Shown here piece by piece: positions 1-12,205 of a DNA stretch of 64,000 bases. Position numbers and translations under genes: made by a program. Where the stretch lies: contig JAGMVK010000007.1 in assembly GCA_020747065.1 (NCBI GenBank), positions 62,001 to 126,000 on the forward strand, in the 5' to 3' direction. Under the pieces are notes generated by a model. It was not told where the DNA came from. It saw nothing but the letters and a program-made list of their open reading frames with translations, and made no database searches. Within the stretch, counting starts at the first letter, position 1. Every line of letters starts with the position of its first letter. Source of the stretch: Cadophora sp. MPI-SDFR-AT-0126. Taxonomy: Eukaryota > Ascomycota > Leotiomycetes > Helotiales > Ploettnerulaceae.

Positions 1-1
1 C

Positions 2-1683
2 GGGATCTACTCTCTCAAACTCGGTCCGGGGACAATGGTCGTGCTCACCGACCGGCGCCTGATCAAGAACCTGATCGACAAGAAATCAAATATCTACAGT
101 AACAGGCCTCCTTCGTATGTTGGCAATGATTTGATTACTGGCGGTGATCATGTGCTGGTTATGGATTATGGGAATGTGTGGCGGGCGTATAGGATGCTGA
201 TCCATCAGCATTTTATGGAGAGTGTGGTTGTGGGTGAGCATACGAAGGTGGTTGATGCGGAGGCGGTGCAGAGTGAGTTTCGTCCTCCTGCTTTGATAGA
301 TTCTTTTGGGAAGAGAAGGGCTTTGGCCTTGCTTGTGGCTGTGTTTTCTTGCTGGGCTTTTTGGGCAGTCGAAGTCGGTCCTGGGGATACAATGCTGACA
401 GTGCTCCCTTTACAGTGTGTAGGGACTTTCTGATCGCACCAGAGAAGCATATGGAGCACCCGAAGAGATTTAGTAACTCGATTGTCATGAGTTTGCGTGA
501 GTACTTGTCACCTGACCTTCGAGGAACCCTTCATTCGAGATTTCGCGAGAGAATGCTGATCCCTGCCAGTCTTTGGCATCCGAACCCCGAGAACAGATAC
601 ACCACACATGACCAAGCTCTACGCTCTAATGGAGAACTGGTCTAGAGTAATGGAAACCGGCAACGCGCCCCCGGTCGACCTCATTCCCCTCCTACACTAC
701 ATCCCCGAGCGCTTCCTCGGCAACTGGAAGTCCCGTGCAAAGGACGTTAGTAAAGAGATGAACCAACTCTACAAACAATACACTGATATCGTGACGACTC
801 GCCGGTCCAAGAATGTGTTCAAAGGCTCGTTTATGGACCGCGTGTTGGATCAGAATGAGAAGATCGGGTTGACGAGGCATCAGTTGTACTTTTTGGGTGG
901 GACCATGATGGAAGGTGGGAGTGATACAAGCTCGTCGATAATCATTGCGTTTATGCATGCGATGACGAGATGGCCTGAGGTGATGCGCAAAGCTCAGAGT
1001 GAGATTGATGGGGTTGTAGGGAAGGAGAGGAGCCCCGTATGGGAGGACAATGAGAGATTACCTTATGTGGCTGCAACCGTGAAGGAGGCGATGAGATGGA
1101 GGCCTGTAGTGCCGTTGGCGTTTCCGCATTGTGTTGCCGAAGGTACGTTCTTCCTATTGAAATGGATTTAAGGACCCGGATTGATGCGAAAACAGATGAC
1201 TGGGTTGATGGTAAGTTCCTGCCGAAAGGAACGACGGTTCTCATCAATGCGTGGGGTCTGCATCATGATCCCAAGAGGTTTCCGAATCCTGAAGTCTTCG
1301 ACCCAGACCACTATCTCGGCGTCACGAAACTTGCTCCCGAACTCGCTGCATCTGCCGACTACGATGCTCGGGACCACTATGGGTATGGGTCCGGGCGGCG
1401 ATTGTGTCCCGGTATTCATCTCGCGGAGCGGAATTTGTTCCTGGGTATTGCGAAGCTGCTGTGGGCATTTGATATCTTGCCTGGCACGGATGAGTATGGA
1501 GTCAGGGTGAAGAGTGAGAATGTGGATGTTGATCCCTTGACGGCATATAGTGAGGGTTTCCTGGTATGTGCACATCCCTTTGGATGTGAGATGAAGGTCA
1601 GAGGAGAGGAAAGGAAGGATACGATTATGCGGGAGTTTGAAACAGCTGAGAAGGAGGTGTTTGAGAAGTACGACCGACCCTGA
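2..1683 (+). CDS. Cytochrome P450 monooxygenase, 5' end cut by window edge
   Basis: Heme-thiolate monooxygenase, probably anchored in the ER and served by P450 reductase. The frame is already open at the first base, so the N-terminal anchor lies outside the window. Four exons: 2-272, 416-496, 570-1142 and 1196-1683 (introns 143, 73 and 53 nt), giving 470 residues plus stop. Visible landmarks are the I-helix oxygen-binding segment (GGTMMEGGSDTSSS, around 903-940), the K-helix ExxR (EAMR, around 1086) and the heme-binding loop YGSGRRLCPG with the Cys ligand (around 1380-1410). The HPKRFSNSI segment (about 457-483) and the overall layout recall fungal P450s related to O-methylsterigmatocystin oxidoreductase. 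The substrate cannot be read from sequence. It is convergent with the aminotransferase 42 bp downstream. Family certain; the splice model is frame-consistent throughout. Confidence 0.93.
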
Positions 1684-1725
1684 GTCTGGAAAATGAAGGC
1701 GAAGGTTACGGCGGAAGGATTCATT

Positions 1726-3403
1726 TTATCTTAACGCGTCCTCATATCTGACAATGAATTCTCTTGTTGCTTCCTCAAACCGCGTCACATGCTCGTCTGT
1801 CAACTCTAAATTGAGAGCTAGAAATCCTCTCTGTGCCATATAGATGCCGTAATCAAGCATATGATGCCAAAATAAAGCTTTGAGAGTGTGCTCACTCGGT
1901 CCATAGAAATGAATGTTCAACATGCTTCCCTGACCTGTGATGCCCATCGAGTTCTTTTGGAGCTGAGAAGGTACGCGTGTGCCGTTTGGGACTAGGCCAC
2001 TGAATGGGCAATCGAGTTCGTTTCTTTGCGTTGCGGAGGATGTCCTCGGCTTGAAATTCCGGATCCCATGTACAACGAGAAGATTTTCAATACGCTGACG
2101 TAGATCTTCGCCTAGAGCATTCAACCTTTCCACTTCATGCTCGTCATAAATGTCCATTCCGTAACACCCAGCTGCCATCGTGACGACATTGTTGTTGAAC
2201 GTGCCTGAATGTCCAAGAATTCCGTATCGAGGATCAAACATACTCATGATGTCTTTCCTACCGCCGAAAGCTCCAAATGTCATTCCACCTCCGACCCACT
2301 TGCCCAGCGTGACGAGATCCGGCTTCAAGCCTAGGGATGCAGAGAGGCCGTTGTATGCTAAGCGAGATGTCATCACTTCGTCCATGATGAAAATCGCTCC
2401 GAGTTGGTTGGCCGTGGTGTTGAGGAATTGAAGGAATTTAGGATCTCCTACGATACACCCTCCACTCCCTTGAACACCTTCAACGAGGATGGCAGCTAGT
2501 GTGTTTTGGGAGAGAAAGGACAAGACGTTTCTTGTGCCCTCGATATCGTTGTATGGGGCGATAACGAAGTCATGGGGGAGGTTTGCGTTGATGGGGTTGA
2601 GAGGATCTGGGAAGGACAAAGTTCCGCCGTGGTAGCCGTTCTTGAAGACTAGGATCTTCTTGCGTTTTGTGAAGGCCAAAGCGGCTGCTAGTGCCATCGT
2701 GTTTGATTCTGTGCCAGAGTTTGTGAAACGTACAAGTTCGATTCCCGATGGAGAGAATCTTTGGGTGACCTATGATTGCTCAGCATCAATTTACATGGAA
2801 GACACAAATTATGCAAACGCTAATAATATTGCAGGAGTCTAGAGCTTGTTCACTTTTGATTGTTTTCTCTGGTCGGAAATCTTGAAAGTGGAATGTCATG
2901 GAATCAAAAGATGACACTGGACAAAAACATACCTTCCTCGCAAGCTCCCTTTCATACAAATTTGGCCCTCCATAGTTCCATCCTTTACTCATAGCCTCTG
3001 CAACAGCCGAAGCAATCTTTTTGTTCGAATGGCCATAGATACCAGCAGTATACTCACCCAGGAAGTCCACGTAAACCTTACCATCAAGACTGGTTAGTTC
3101 CGCCCCTTTCCCGCTTGCTAAATAAAGTTAACGATTACCTTATTTATTAGAGATTCTGGAATGTGACGAACCAAAGGTTATTGGAAAAGGGCTGGCATGT
3201 AGAACCGTTCTGGTGTTTCCTCCCGGGAAGTTTGAGCATGCCTCATTATGGGCTTTGAAGCTTTCTGGATTGGATAAAGCGTATTCTTGTTGTGCATTTA
3301 CCAGAGCTGCTAGAAGTGCCTCAGCAGATAACGGGCTGTTTGACCGGTCAGATTTGGATTGAGGGGTGGAGGAGTCGATATTCATTGTGTCGCTAGAAGA
3401 CAT
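1726..3403 (-). CDS. Class-III PLP aminotransferase, glutamate-1-semialdehyde aminomutase-like
   Basis: PLP-dependent fold-type I enzyme that moves an amino group between or within substrates. Fungi make no 5-carbon-pathway tetrapyrroles, so a GSA-aminomutase-like protein here more likely acts in secondary or amino-acid metabolism (inference). Exons 3403-3172, 3117-2933 and 2769-1726 give 486 residues. Landmarks: YHGGTLSFP (substrate and PLP loop), the MDEV aspartate that pairs with the PLP ring nitrogen (about D269), and TLGKWVGGG with the Schiff-base lysine (about K296). HSGTFNNN and GSMLNIHF are also typical of this family. The first donor is the weak GTTCGT, but the join restores a continuous reading frame. 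The length is slightly above the usual 430-450 residues because of an N-terminal Ser-rich extension. Tail-to-tail with the P450. Confidence 0.9.
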
Positions 3404-3747
3404 TGTGGGGTGATTATGACAATTGAAGGGCGAGATTCAAGGTTGTGTCCGCCAGAATCTCTTGTGAGACCCTAGTAAGTAATTTCTGAATTCAATGAAG
3501 ACTCAAAATGAAGATATACTTCCAGGACTTGAGACCCTTTTAAGTTCAAGGTCAATATCAACCCACTCTTGGTTAGTTAGGAATGACAGAGAATGGGGAA
3601 TGGAAGCAAGGGTCGGGACATTGATGCTCCGAGCCGAGGCCGAACGTCAATTCAAAGCTCCCAAACAACTTCAACGCTTTCACACGAACCTGGAGATATA
3701 CTCCCCACAATCCTCCGAGGTTCTCAACTCCCCGGGTCAAATACAAA

Positions 3748-4425
3748 ATGGCAGACACTCCTCAAGACGAAGCCGCCAAAGCGCGCATCATTAAGCACAT
3801 GAACGCAGACCACGCCGACTCCCTCTCCTACTACCTTCAACACTTCTGCAAGCTCTCCTCCCGAACCGCCCACGGAGCCACACTCTCTTCAATCTCACTC
3901 TCTTCCATGACACTCCAGACGACCGACGGGAAAAAACACACGATCCCCCTCGACCCTCCCATGAAATCCTGGTCCGAAGCACGAACAAGAAGCGTCGACA
4001 TGGACCGCGAAGCACGGTCCGCTCTCGACATCTCCCCAATCCGCATCTCAGAATACGAACCTCCCAGAAAACCAATCCAGGTCGTACTCTTCTTCATCCT
4101 CACTCTTACATGGCTGGCTTGCATATTCCAATCGTTTATTGTGCCGGGGAGTTGGTTATACAAGGTGGCTGGGTTCTTTCCTGCGGGCGGTGCAGAGACA
4201 TTCTTGTGGATGATAAGGAAGATGACTTGGGGATTCATCGGGTTACATGTTGTGGAGTCCATCTTATTGGATCGAATTAGGCTGAGGAAACATGGCGTTG
4301 TGATGGGGACAGCGGTGTGGTGGAAGTGGATTGGTAGCTGTTTGATTGAGGGGTTTGCTTGTTTCCAGCGGATTGATGCGACGATTGCGAGGAAGACGAA
4401 AGAGGCTGAGAAGGCGAAGCATTAG
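3748..4425 (+). CDS. DUF2470 domain protein with C-terminal membrane segments
   Basis: Single-exon gene of 225 residues. The N-terminal ~95 residues carry the DUF2470 signature (KHMNADHADSL), a fold known from HugZ-type heme-utilisation proteins and pyridoxamine-oxidase-like FMN-binding proteins. The second half holds hydrophobic spans at about residues 109-132 (VVLFFILTLTWLACIF) and 150-175, followed by a basic tail rich in Lys and Glu. A soluble DUF2470 joined to a membrane domain is a recognisable fungal architecture without, as far as I know, an assigned reaction. Start chosen at the first ATG of the domain (AAAATGGC context). Function unknown; a link to heme or redox chemistry is inference from the domain alone. 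Confidence 0.8.
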   Translation: MADTPQDEAAKARIIKHMNADHADSLSYYLQHFCKLSSRTAHGATLSSISLSSMTLQTTDGKKHTIPLDPPMKSWSEARTRSVDMDREARSALDISPIRISEYEPPRKPIQVVLFFILTLTWLACIFQSFIVPGSWLYKVAGFFPAGGAETFLWMIRKMTWGFIGLHVVESILLDRIRLRKHGVVMGTAVWWKWIGSCLIEGFACFQRIDATIARKTKEAEKAKH

Positions 4426-5223
4426 GGGTGACGAGTAATGAAAATGATACTGGCATTTGGCTGATGTTCGAGGATGGATGACAACACGGCGGTTTGTACT
4501 CAAAGAAAAGCACCTTAGACCATAAAGTCGCCTAGACTTAACTCAATGAAGGGCGTTTTCCATTCTCGAAGTCAATTATCGACCCAGTACAAGACCGGAC
4601 GGTTTCTCAAGAATCTTCGGCCGTTTTAGAGCTTCGTCATGGCGCAAGAGATAGCGATATTATCTTTCTGTCTGACTATTGCTCGCTCGTTATGACCCGT
4701 GATGGGTTACAACCTGATTGTCTCTTTCCTCTAGCTCACACAGGAGTATTTACCCTATTCTATAGCAAACTTCTATCTCTGTATATTGTCTTCATTATAC
4801 TTTGCAATCTTTTCGTTCTAATAACAGTTCTTACCGCTAATATTTTGCCACGAGGAACAAACCACCCTGTCGGCTGCTCGAGTCGAATGTAAACAAACAC
4901 AGGCGAAGCACAATTTCACCTTTACTCCTACAGCGAGTGAATTGACTGCCACGCGCTCCTACTGGGCTTAGCTCGCGGTCAAAACCTAGCGCAAACCATC
5001 TTGACTTTCTCAAACTTCAACGCAATTGGAAAGAGCGAAGATCGAGCTCGCACAACAACTTCGCAGAAAAAAAGGTACGAGATAGTCTATGCCTCTTCCC
5101 AAACCGATCGTCTGACATTGAACAAGCTCACTTACCACACTACACACTCTCTCCAGTCAGGAGGGAAGTCGAGCTGATCAGATTCAATTACAAAACCTCG
5201 TACTCAGATCCCCACCTCTCAAC
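4426..5223. other. Intergenic, probable 5' UTR of the downstream small gene
   Basis: No supported coding gene. Around 5074 a GTACGA donor-like site and a CTCTCTCCAG acceptor-like site near 5156 could mark an intron in the leader of the gene at 5224. Short open frames here (for example 4692-4892) have no family resemblance. Confidence 0.4.
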
Positions 5224-5790
5224 ATGTCACCCCCAACCAGCCCAGCCACACCCAGCACAAAGCGTCCATGGATCAACCGCCAACTCAGCAAGCTCAACAC
5301 CAAACTCCACAAGCTGCACCCCAAGACCAACAGCAACCATACCAAAATGGAGGATCCCATCAGTGGCGACGCAGCAAAGGGTAGAGAGGTAGGATTCAGC
5401 GCTTTTGGGGCTGGAGAATCCGATGAACGAGAGGGGAAGGGCAAAGCACATGAGAAGATTGGTGTTTTGGAGGTCGATGGTCTGGGTGCTTCTGGTGATG
5501 ATGAGGTGTTCAGCGACTTTCATCGAGAAGTAGATAAGGGTGAGGGTGAAAAGGTTGCTGAGTCTGCTGGTGAGAAGGCTGATGCTGGCGACAACGATGG
5601 AGTTGAAACTGAATCGGGTGCTGGTGCTAGTACTGATACGTACGATCATGCTCGTACACATGCTATGGTTCCATTTGATGGTGGTTTGGGATCCAGCGCC
5701 AGCGCCGGTGAACGTACCATTGAGGGTGATATCACGAAGAATACGGCGCTGAATAGTCATCCTGTTGCTGGTTTGTTTCGCAAGGATTGA
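5224..5790 (+). CDS. Hypothetical acidic, low-complexity protein
   Basis: Uninterrupted frame of 188 residues in a plausible ATG context (AACATGTC). The first ~45 residues are basic and Ser/Thr/Pro-rich. An acidic Gly/Glu/Asp/Ala-rich stretch predicted to be disordered follows (about residues 50-130), and then a short tail ending GLFRKD. There is no signal peptide, membrane span or recognised domain. A second ATG at 5347 (MEDPISGDAAKG) could be the true start of a 147-residue form. The long open frame and biased composition argue for a real gene, but I do not recognise a family and assign no function. Confidence 0.5.
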   Translation: MSPPTSPATPSTKRPWINRQLSKLNTKLHKLHPKTNSNHTKMEDPISGDAAKGREVGFSAFGAGESDEREGKGKAHEKIGVLEVDGLGASGDDEVFSDFHREVDKGEGEKVAESAGEKADAGDNDGVETESGAGASTDTYDHARTHAMVPFDGGLGSSASAGERTIEGDITKNTALNSHPVAGLFRKD

Positions 5791-6596
5791 GGACTGAGGC
5801 TAAATATTCATTCTCATGTTGCGACGCGCATTGGGAGGTCTGGAGCATGAAGACTCAATTACAATTTCGTTTCGAGCGTTCGTCATATCGTGGAAATGCT
5901 CTCGGTTGGTGATGTGCTTGGAGAACAGGCTCCTTCTGAAGAAGGTTCGCGGTGGGAATGAATCTTTGGCAGGCGTTGGTGGAGCGTCTATATGCCTCTG
6001 GATGAGGTCTGCGATGGGATCAGGGGAAGTGCTCCGTGCCTGATCGATCGCGAATAGGCTTCCTTTACTGGACAGTCTATAGAGGAATGAAAATTGTGAG
6101 TCACGTCCTGAATCGTTGTTGCTGTGACATGTTGATTTGTGACGATGTGTGTTGCGGAAATCGGATGAGTCTGCAATGGGAGTACGAGTGATCCAGTGAC
6201 AGACAATCACGCTCGCAAGAGGTGGCGTCCAAGGAAAGACAACTTGTATAAGTACGTTTCCATGCCAGAGCGCTACCGAACTCTTGAAGCAGAGAACACT
6301 TACTCCCTTTCGACGGAACAAGAGGTTTTTAGTTTCAGTCTGCTGGGAAGCCGCGAAAATTGCAAATTGCTAGGTGCAATGACATGCCAGATCTCAAACA
6401 TTTCCTGCTCTGTCATTTTCGAGTGAGCCCAAAAAGGTGGCACTGGTAAAATGGATGCAGAGAAACACAGAGGGGTGTATAAGCTTATTAGTAGGTCCAA
6501 ACTAAATCAAGACTTGGGCTAATCCGAAGTGAACAGACAATACGAGATCAGACCATGACTTTGACTACCTCCAGTATCTGTAGATTCTACTTCCGT
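5791..6596. other. Intergenic between hypothetical gene and MFS transporter 3' end
   Basis: Open frames occur on both strands (for example 6321-5800 minus) but have no domain resemblance and overlap one another. I see nothing further that I can support. Confidence 0.4.
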
Positions 6597-8412
6597 TCAC
6601 AGACTCGCCTTACCTTGTGATTCGAAAGGAAGGGCTATGACGAGAACACCCGCAACGAGGAACAGCGCACCGCTGGTGTAGACCGGTGCAGACGTTTCTA
6701 GGTTTGCGAACATGGCGATGATGGGCTAAATTCCTCAGTCGGATCCAAAACCTTAAAGCAGAAACACTTACGGCCATGATACCGAAAATGCGATTTGCAG
6801 TCGCAGTCAACGCATTTCCCGTTCCCCTATCCTTGGTGGGGAAGATCTCAGGAGTGTATCCATAGAGCACAGCATACATGATGTTGCTCGCGAAGTTGAA
6901 GCCACAGTTCCATCCCAGAAGCGAATTACTCGTCAGCGCTGTAGTAGTGCCGTACAGAAATACGCCTGTGAGAATAGTGAACACGGCGAGCGCGCCTTTC
7001 CTACCAAACTTCGGGATCTGAACGAGCACACCGCCCAGAAGAGCGCCAGGAAATCCAACAGATGCGATGATGAGTGAATTACGATACGTGATGTAAGTTG
7101 AGCCATCGCCGAACTCCGCGCCTTTGATGGCTTGGAGGTAGGGGAGGAAGGCGTTGTAGAGCGGGTAGGCGAGGCCGATGAAGCCCCAGACCATCATGAT
7201 GAGAGCAGTTGAGAAGCCGAGTTTCTTGGTGGCGAAGAGAGCACGTACGTGGGTGAAGTTGAGTTTTTCAAGTTTGCGTTTCAAGGCTGCGGTGGCGTCG
7301 GTTTGTTGGACTGCGGTGCTGGAATCCTCGCAGGCTTTGAGATCGGCGAGGGTGACTTGCTTGATTAGCTGGACCATGGAGTCGGGATGGATTGTAGACA
7401 TACAATTTGAGGATTTCCCATTTCGGCGAGCGACTTCATGGACAACCCTCACAGCTTCTTCGTCAAGTCCCTTCCCCATGAGATACTTTGGGGATTCAAA
7501 CACCGTGAAGCATAGAAATCGAACCAGGAACTCGAGAAGAGAAATTCCACCCATGGTGATGACGAAGTATCGCCAGCCCATGTTCTTAGACCTCGTGCAG
7601 ACTTCATCCTCCTGACAAGTGAGACTCCCCAGTAGTGGCCATGCAATGAGCGTGGCCACGATCTGAGCAAGCGCCCAGTCCACGGATAGGACAGTCAAGA
7701 GATACTGATGCGTGCCTGGGAGGAACTCGAGGAATACAGCAGAGTCGACAGGCAGATTCCCTCCTACTCCGAAACTCCAAAGTGCGACGAAGCTTCCGAT
7801 GGCTGCGAAATTGGGAGATCCTGCTGCGATCATACCAAAGATCGCTGTAATGCCTAGAGTTGCGTTGAAGGCCCATCTTCGACCAAATACGTCACAGCCA
7901 AAACCCCAGAACATAGCTCCAATGAGGAGTCCTATATTCTGGGCCAAAGCGAGATATGGCTTACGAGTTGGATGAAACTCATTCACGATGGCAGGCACTG
8001 TTGATCTTAGCTGTGTTCAGGACCCTGAGAGGTCAACATACGAATGAGTGACGTGACGATTGGCCACAGATTGTCATTTGCCCAACCAAACCCAACGACT
8101 ATGAACAGCTGCCATTGATACCATCCCATTCCAATCTCTTGGATCTGTCTGCTATCAGTATCGATGTCACGGTCCAAATGGGATACAAACAGCATGATTC
8201 AATACTCGAGCTTTGGCTTCGTAGACTGGATCGAGGGAGCCTTTATCCAGGACAGCGGTGTCATCGATATCGCTGAGAGCTTGGCCGTCTTCCTTGAAAT
8301 CACCACCTCGCGAAGCCGTGGTCTTCTCAATTGTATTTGCTCCCTTAAATATGGTAGTGGAACCTTCGGCCTCAGTGGCCGGGGAACTGGAGTCTATCGC
8401 CGACAGTGCCAT
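6597..8412 (-). CDS. MFS transporter, SV2/SVOP-like metabolite permease
   Basis: Twelve-span major facilitator, probably in the plasma membrane. Exons 8412-8191, 8144-8042, 7997-6772 and 6725-6597 give 559 residues. The cytosolic N-terminus (~75 residues) leads into EIGMGWYQWQLFIVVGFGWANDNLW, the first-span pattern of fungal SV2/SVOP-type permeases. FGCDVFGRRWAF is the loop-2 MFS signature, and PEIFPTKDRGTG lies in the second half. The last exon ends ALPFESQGKASL, a usual tail of this group. Without the 45-nt last intron (6726-6771) the frame runs into unrelated sequence, so the spliced end at 6597 is preferred. Substrate unknown; relatives carry phosphate, organic acids, nicotinate or sugars. 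Confidence 0.88.
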
Positions 8413-10196
8413 TTTGCGTGCACAAAGAAGCTTGTCATGTGGAATGTTATTCTGGAACCTGGGGCGGAGATCTGGGGAAGTGGTCGTGTTAAGAGACCTT
8501 GGAAGCAGGGGACGTGAAGATGAGAAGGTGCAACAATAAAGCTGATCACATCTAACCTGGACTTTGCTTGCCGTGCGTCGGTGATCGCAGATAGCGTCAT
8601 TGAAGTGCGGATGGTATCTTTTGTGATAGAGGCGTCATTGGCTAACATGGTGACGATCCCTAAAGCAGTGTAACCTTTGGGACGGGCTGCCCGAACTTTT
8701 CAAAACGTGGGTGTAGGGCCGCGAGAGGAGACTTGATACTGAAAGGCAAACGCGGGTAGTGAAGAGTAGAAATATGGAACTGTAAGCACGACGACTTGCT
8801 CAAGGAGAAATGACTGTACATGTTTAGATAAGAGCGGCATGGCCTAGATGGATGTTGAAAAGGGATAAAGAAGTCAACATTGTCTTTAAAGTGTGGGGTG
8901 CCCAAGCTCCAAGGTCAAGGTCCACTAATTTTGTTAGCCGAACGCCTTAAATTCGCGGACGAACCCTTCACATCTCTCCAGCCTCAAAAGCTTAACATCT
9001 TGCCAGCTTCAAATCGCATACTCCATCCATGGGGGGCAAACCTCCACGACTCGCTATATATTATACTAACCCCAGCCCCACAGCTGTACCTTTCTCTGCT
9101 CCGTCTATCATCGAAGCATCGATCGCTGTCCGCCGAGCACCAATCGAAACGTCGAAAGCTCGTCTGGAGCGCCTTCAACCCTACAGCTACAATTCATGAA
9201 CAACGATCAGGAACCTCGACCTATATCTCGTGCTTTGCATCAGACGGACAGTGAAATGAATTCATGGTCAGCATACCGTCGTGCACACGACCGTTCGGGG
9301 TTGCTCTGGGGCTCCGCCTAGCTCGAAGAACTGCGCTTGGAAAGGAACCCTTCCCAACCTTCGATTGCCCAAACCTTACAAGTGTATCTCACCTCGGGAT
9401 GGAATATGGAGATCGCAAGTAGTGAGGGATGATTGCATACAAAGGGCACATGTGGCTATATCAGGCTTGGGGCCTTCGAAGAAATATTGAGAGAACCACG
9501 GCCGGAGCACACATTATGGATTATCCTTGATTCTGTCTGGAGTCTTTTCGCAACTCCGCTACGGTTGGAAATTCTGCAGACATGATGGTAAGGATGCTAC
9601 ACTCGATGTTTGTTTCCACTCCTCTGTGGGCTGCATCGTGCAGCAGTAGCGTTGCCTCGAAGCACCGTTTCAAAGTTGGAATCGCCTCGTTTCGTGGCGG
9701 ATGGCCCACTCGCTTCCTGGAGCTGTACGTTCGATGATTCCAGCATTCTTTATGTTTATGACTCTCGATGCATCATTGTCGTCGTTCATTCTCGTGGTGG
9801 CTTGACACCATGTCACTATCAGGACAGAAATCTGCTGGAAAAATCGTATTCCTGAATACACCATCATTTTAGATCCGTGTCAACTACTCCCAAATCTCCA
9901 CACAATCCATCAAGGAAACGATTTCGTTTGGAAGATACAAGTATAATCGTTATTAAAGCGGATATCAACAGTTCAGTAGCCGAAGTTAAGTTTGAAGCTC
10001 TTTCGAGTTTATATTCCTTTTGATACTCGATGGTATACCGACTAACCAATCCATGTCCTCAAAATTCAAATCGCATTTCCCTTCCAAACGCTATGCCACG
10101 CTAATGATATTTTCCCGTACCCAATTCATAAACCCACCCAAAAAGTGTACCGAACGCCATGCTGACAACAAAACAATGCACCATAAAAGCAAAAGT
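8413..10196. other. 1.8 kb region without a supported gene
   Basis: Lies between two minus-strand transporter genes and must hold the promoter of the first and the 3' flank of the second. Frames such as 8880-9254 (+) and 9610-9855 (+) show no family features. No repeat or RNA gene seen. Confidence 0.4.
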
Positions 10197-12205
10197 CTAT
10201 GATTCTCTCGACAACCCCGAGCTCCCATCCTGTTTCTGCGCCTGCTTCGTCGCCCTCTCGTGCCCCTCCCTCATCATCAACTCCGTATACTCCTTTACCT
10301 GCTCTCCTCTCCTCTCCATGATAACCATCGGTTTCTTCCTAAAGGTGATAAGTGTAGCGAAGACACAAGCAGCGGATACCGCAGCGCAGACTTTCATGCT
10401 TTCACTGAAGGCTGTGGAGTATGCTTTGCGTACGGCGAGGAGTTGAGTTGGAGTGAGGGTGTGCGAAGAGGACTCGAGGGTGGAGAGTTGGGAGGGGGTG
10501 AGGAGGGAGGAGAGGTAGCGATGTTGCATTTTACTGAGGATGGCGGTGGAGGCGGCGATGCCGATTGATCCACCTAGGACGCGGGCTTGGGCTATGATGC
10601 CTTGAGCGACGGCTTGGAGGATGTCAGTCCTTGTTCTTCTGTGGAGAGGGACGAGGGGGTAGATTTACTTCGATCTCTGAGCTCGCATTCCAGACTAGCG
10701 CCCAGTGAAACAGTCGACACCATGAGTCCGAACCCCAAACCGACAAAGATCTGGAATCCATACATCTTTGCTTGTACCTGTGGCACATCGCTAAGTGTGG
10801 AGAGACATGCACAGCCAATCACCATGAACAGGGATCCGGCAAGCAGTGTGCCCCAAATGAGGTCTCGTTTGCTGTTCACCATCCCTCCAATCGAACTTGT
10901 GATTGCGACTGCTGCAAGCATAGGGAGCAACGCTACACCCGAGACCAGCTGGCTCTTCTCATTCACGACTTGAAGTCTGAGCGGAAGGGCGAATATGACC
11001 ATGAAGTAGGGAAAGCCTGCCAGCAGTGTCGTCAAGAAATGGCCCATAAACACTCTTCTTTTGAGAAGTCTTAATGGGAACATGGTAGCGATACTCGCTT
11101 CCCATTTCTTCGCTACGAGGACCTCCCACCCGAAGAGAACGAACCAGAGAATGATGCCGATGACGATTGGGGCTATGAATATGGCATGTGACCAAGAGTT
11201 GGAGTTGAGACCCGCTTGTTGGAAGGAAAAGACGAGGAGGACCGAGGCTGCAATGACGAGGATAGCACCGAAGAAATCGAGTTCTTTGAGAGGACGGAGT
11301 CGGACTGGTGGAAGCATATCCGGGGATGGCCAGGCGATTATGAAGACGAGGAGGGGGATGATTCCAATGGGCGCACTGGAAAAGTCAGTAAAGGATCTGG
11401 AAAGGATGAAGTGCTTGGGAGTTGGTCATTCTGCTGGGTCAAGAACAGGAGGCCAGAAGCCAACCCAGCTCTGCCCATCGTGGGGGTGGATATTCCGGTG
11501 GATCGCCAAGTACTTACTTGATCCAAAATACCCATCTCCAAGTCGTGTAGTTTGTGATAATACCTCCCAACACAGGTCCTAGCACACCTGCCATAGCAAC
11601 CACAGCACCAGCCAATGCTCCAGTCAGAGGTTGCATCCTGATGGGGCTAATTTCTGGCATAATGACAAATGTCAGAGAGTACAATCCCGACCCTCCAATA
11701 CCCTGTAGCACTCTCAAAGCGATGAGTTGATCCAGTGTCTTCGCGAAACCACATCCGATAGAGAAGGCGAGGAATATGACGAACGCTGCTATGTAGGCAT
11801 TTCTCCTGCCTACGATATCAGCTACGCGGGCGAAGATGACTGCACAGCCAAGATAGCTGAGCGTGTAGGCTAGGGCGACCCAGTTGACCGTTTCAAGTGA
11901 TGAGAGATCAACGCCTATTGTGTAGATGGCTGTAGCAACGATGGTGGTATCGAGGAGGGAGAGGAAAAGCCCGAAGCAGAGACTAGCATGTATTATCAGT
12001 ACTTGATTTTGACAGGGTTGAGATGATTGAGTTACCATATCAACAGAGATATCAACTGCCATTTCGGAAGGTTGGCTTCGTGTGGATTAATGGGAGGTCC
12101 TGATGGCCGACCTGCTTCTGCATTTTGTAATTCTTCGTTGTTCGTTGGCTTCTCTGAAGCTACTTCGTCGCTGACTGGGGACTTGGGTTCCTTTTCAAGC
12201 TCCAT
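10197..12205 (-). CDS. MFS drug:H+ antiporter, DHA2 family (14-TM)
   Basis: Proton-driven multidrug or metabolite exporter of the 14-span DHA2 group that includes fungal toxin-efflux pumps such as the TRI12 and AflT types. Exons 12205-12036, 11982-11518, 11375-10669 and 10612-10197 total 585 residues. The true start is the ATG at 12205 (MELEKEPKSP), with a ~50-residue polar head. Landmarks: LDTTIVATAI in span 1 (DHA2 motif D1), ADIVGRRNAY in loop 2, LRVLQGIGGSGLYS in span 4 and GPVLGGIITN in span 5 (antiporter motif C). VAQGIIAQARVLGGSIGIA in span 13 confirms the 56-nt last intron, whose acceptor is the CCAAG at 10613. The cytosolic tail is Lys/Glu/Gln-rich. No biosynthetic core enzyme lies next to it in the window. 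Confidence 0.92.

Noticed and set aside
4692..4892. 66-codon open frame with hydrophobic residues
   Set aside because: Short, no partner exon, no family resemblance; composition looks like intergenic sequence.
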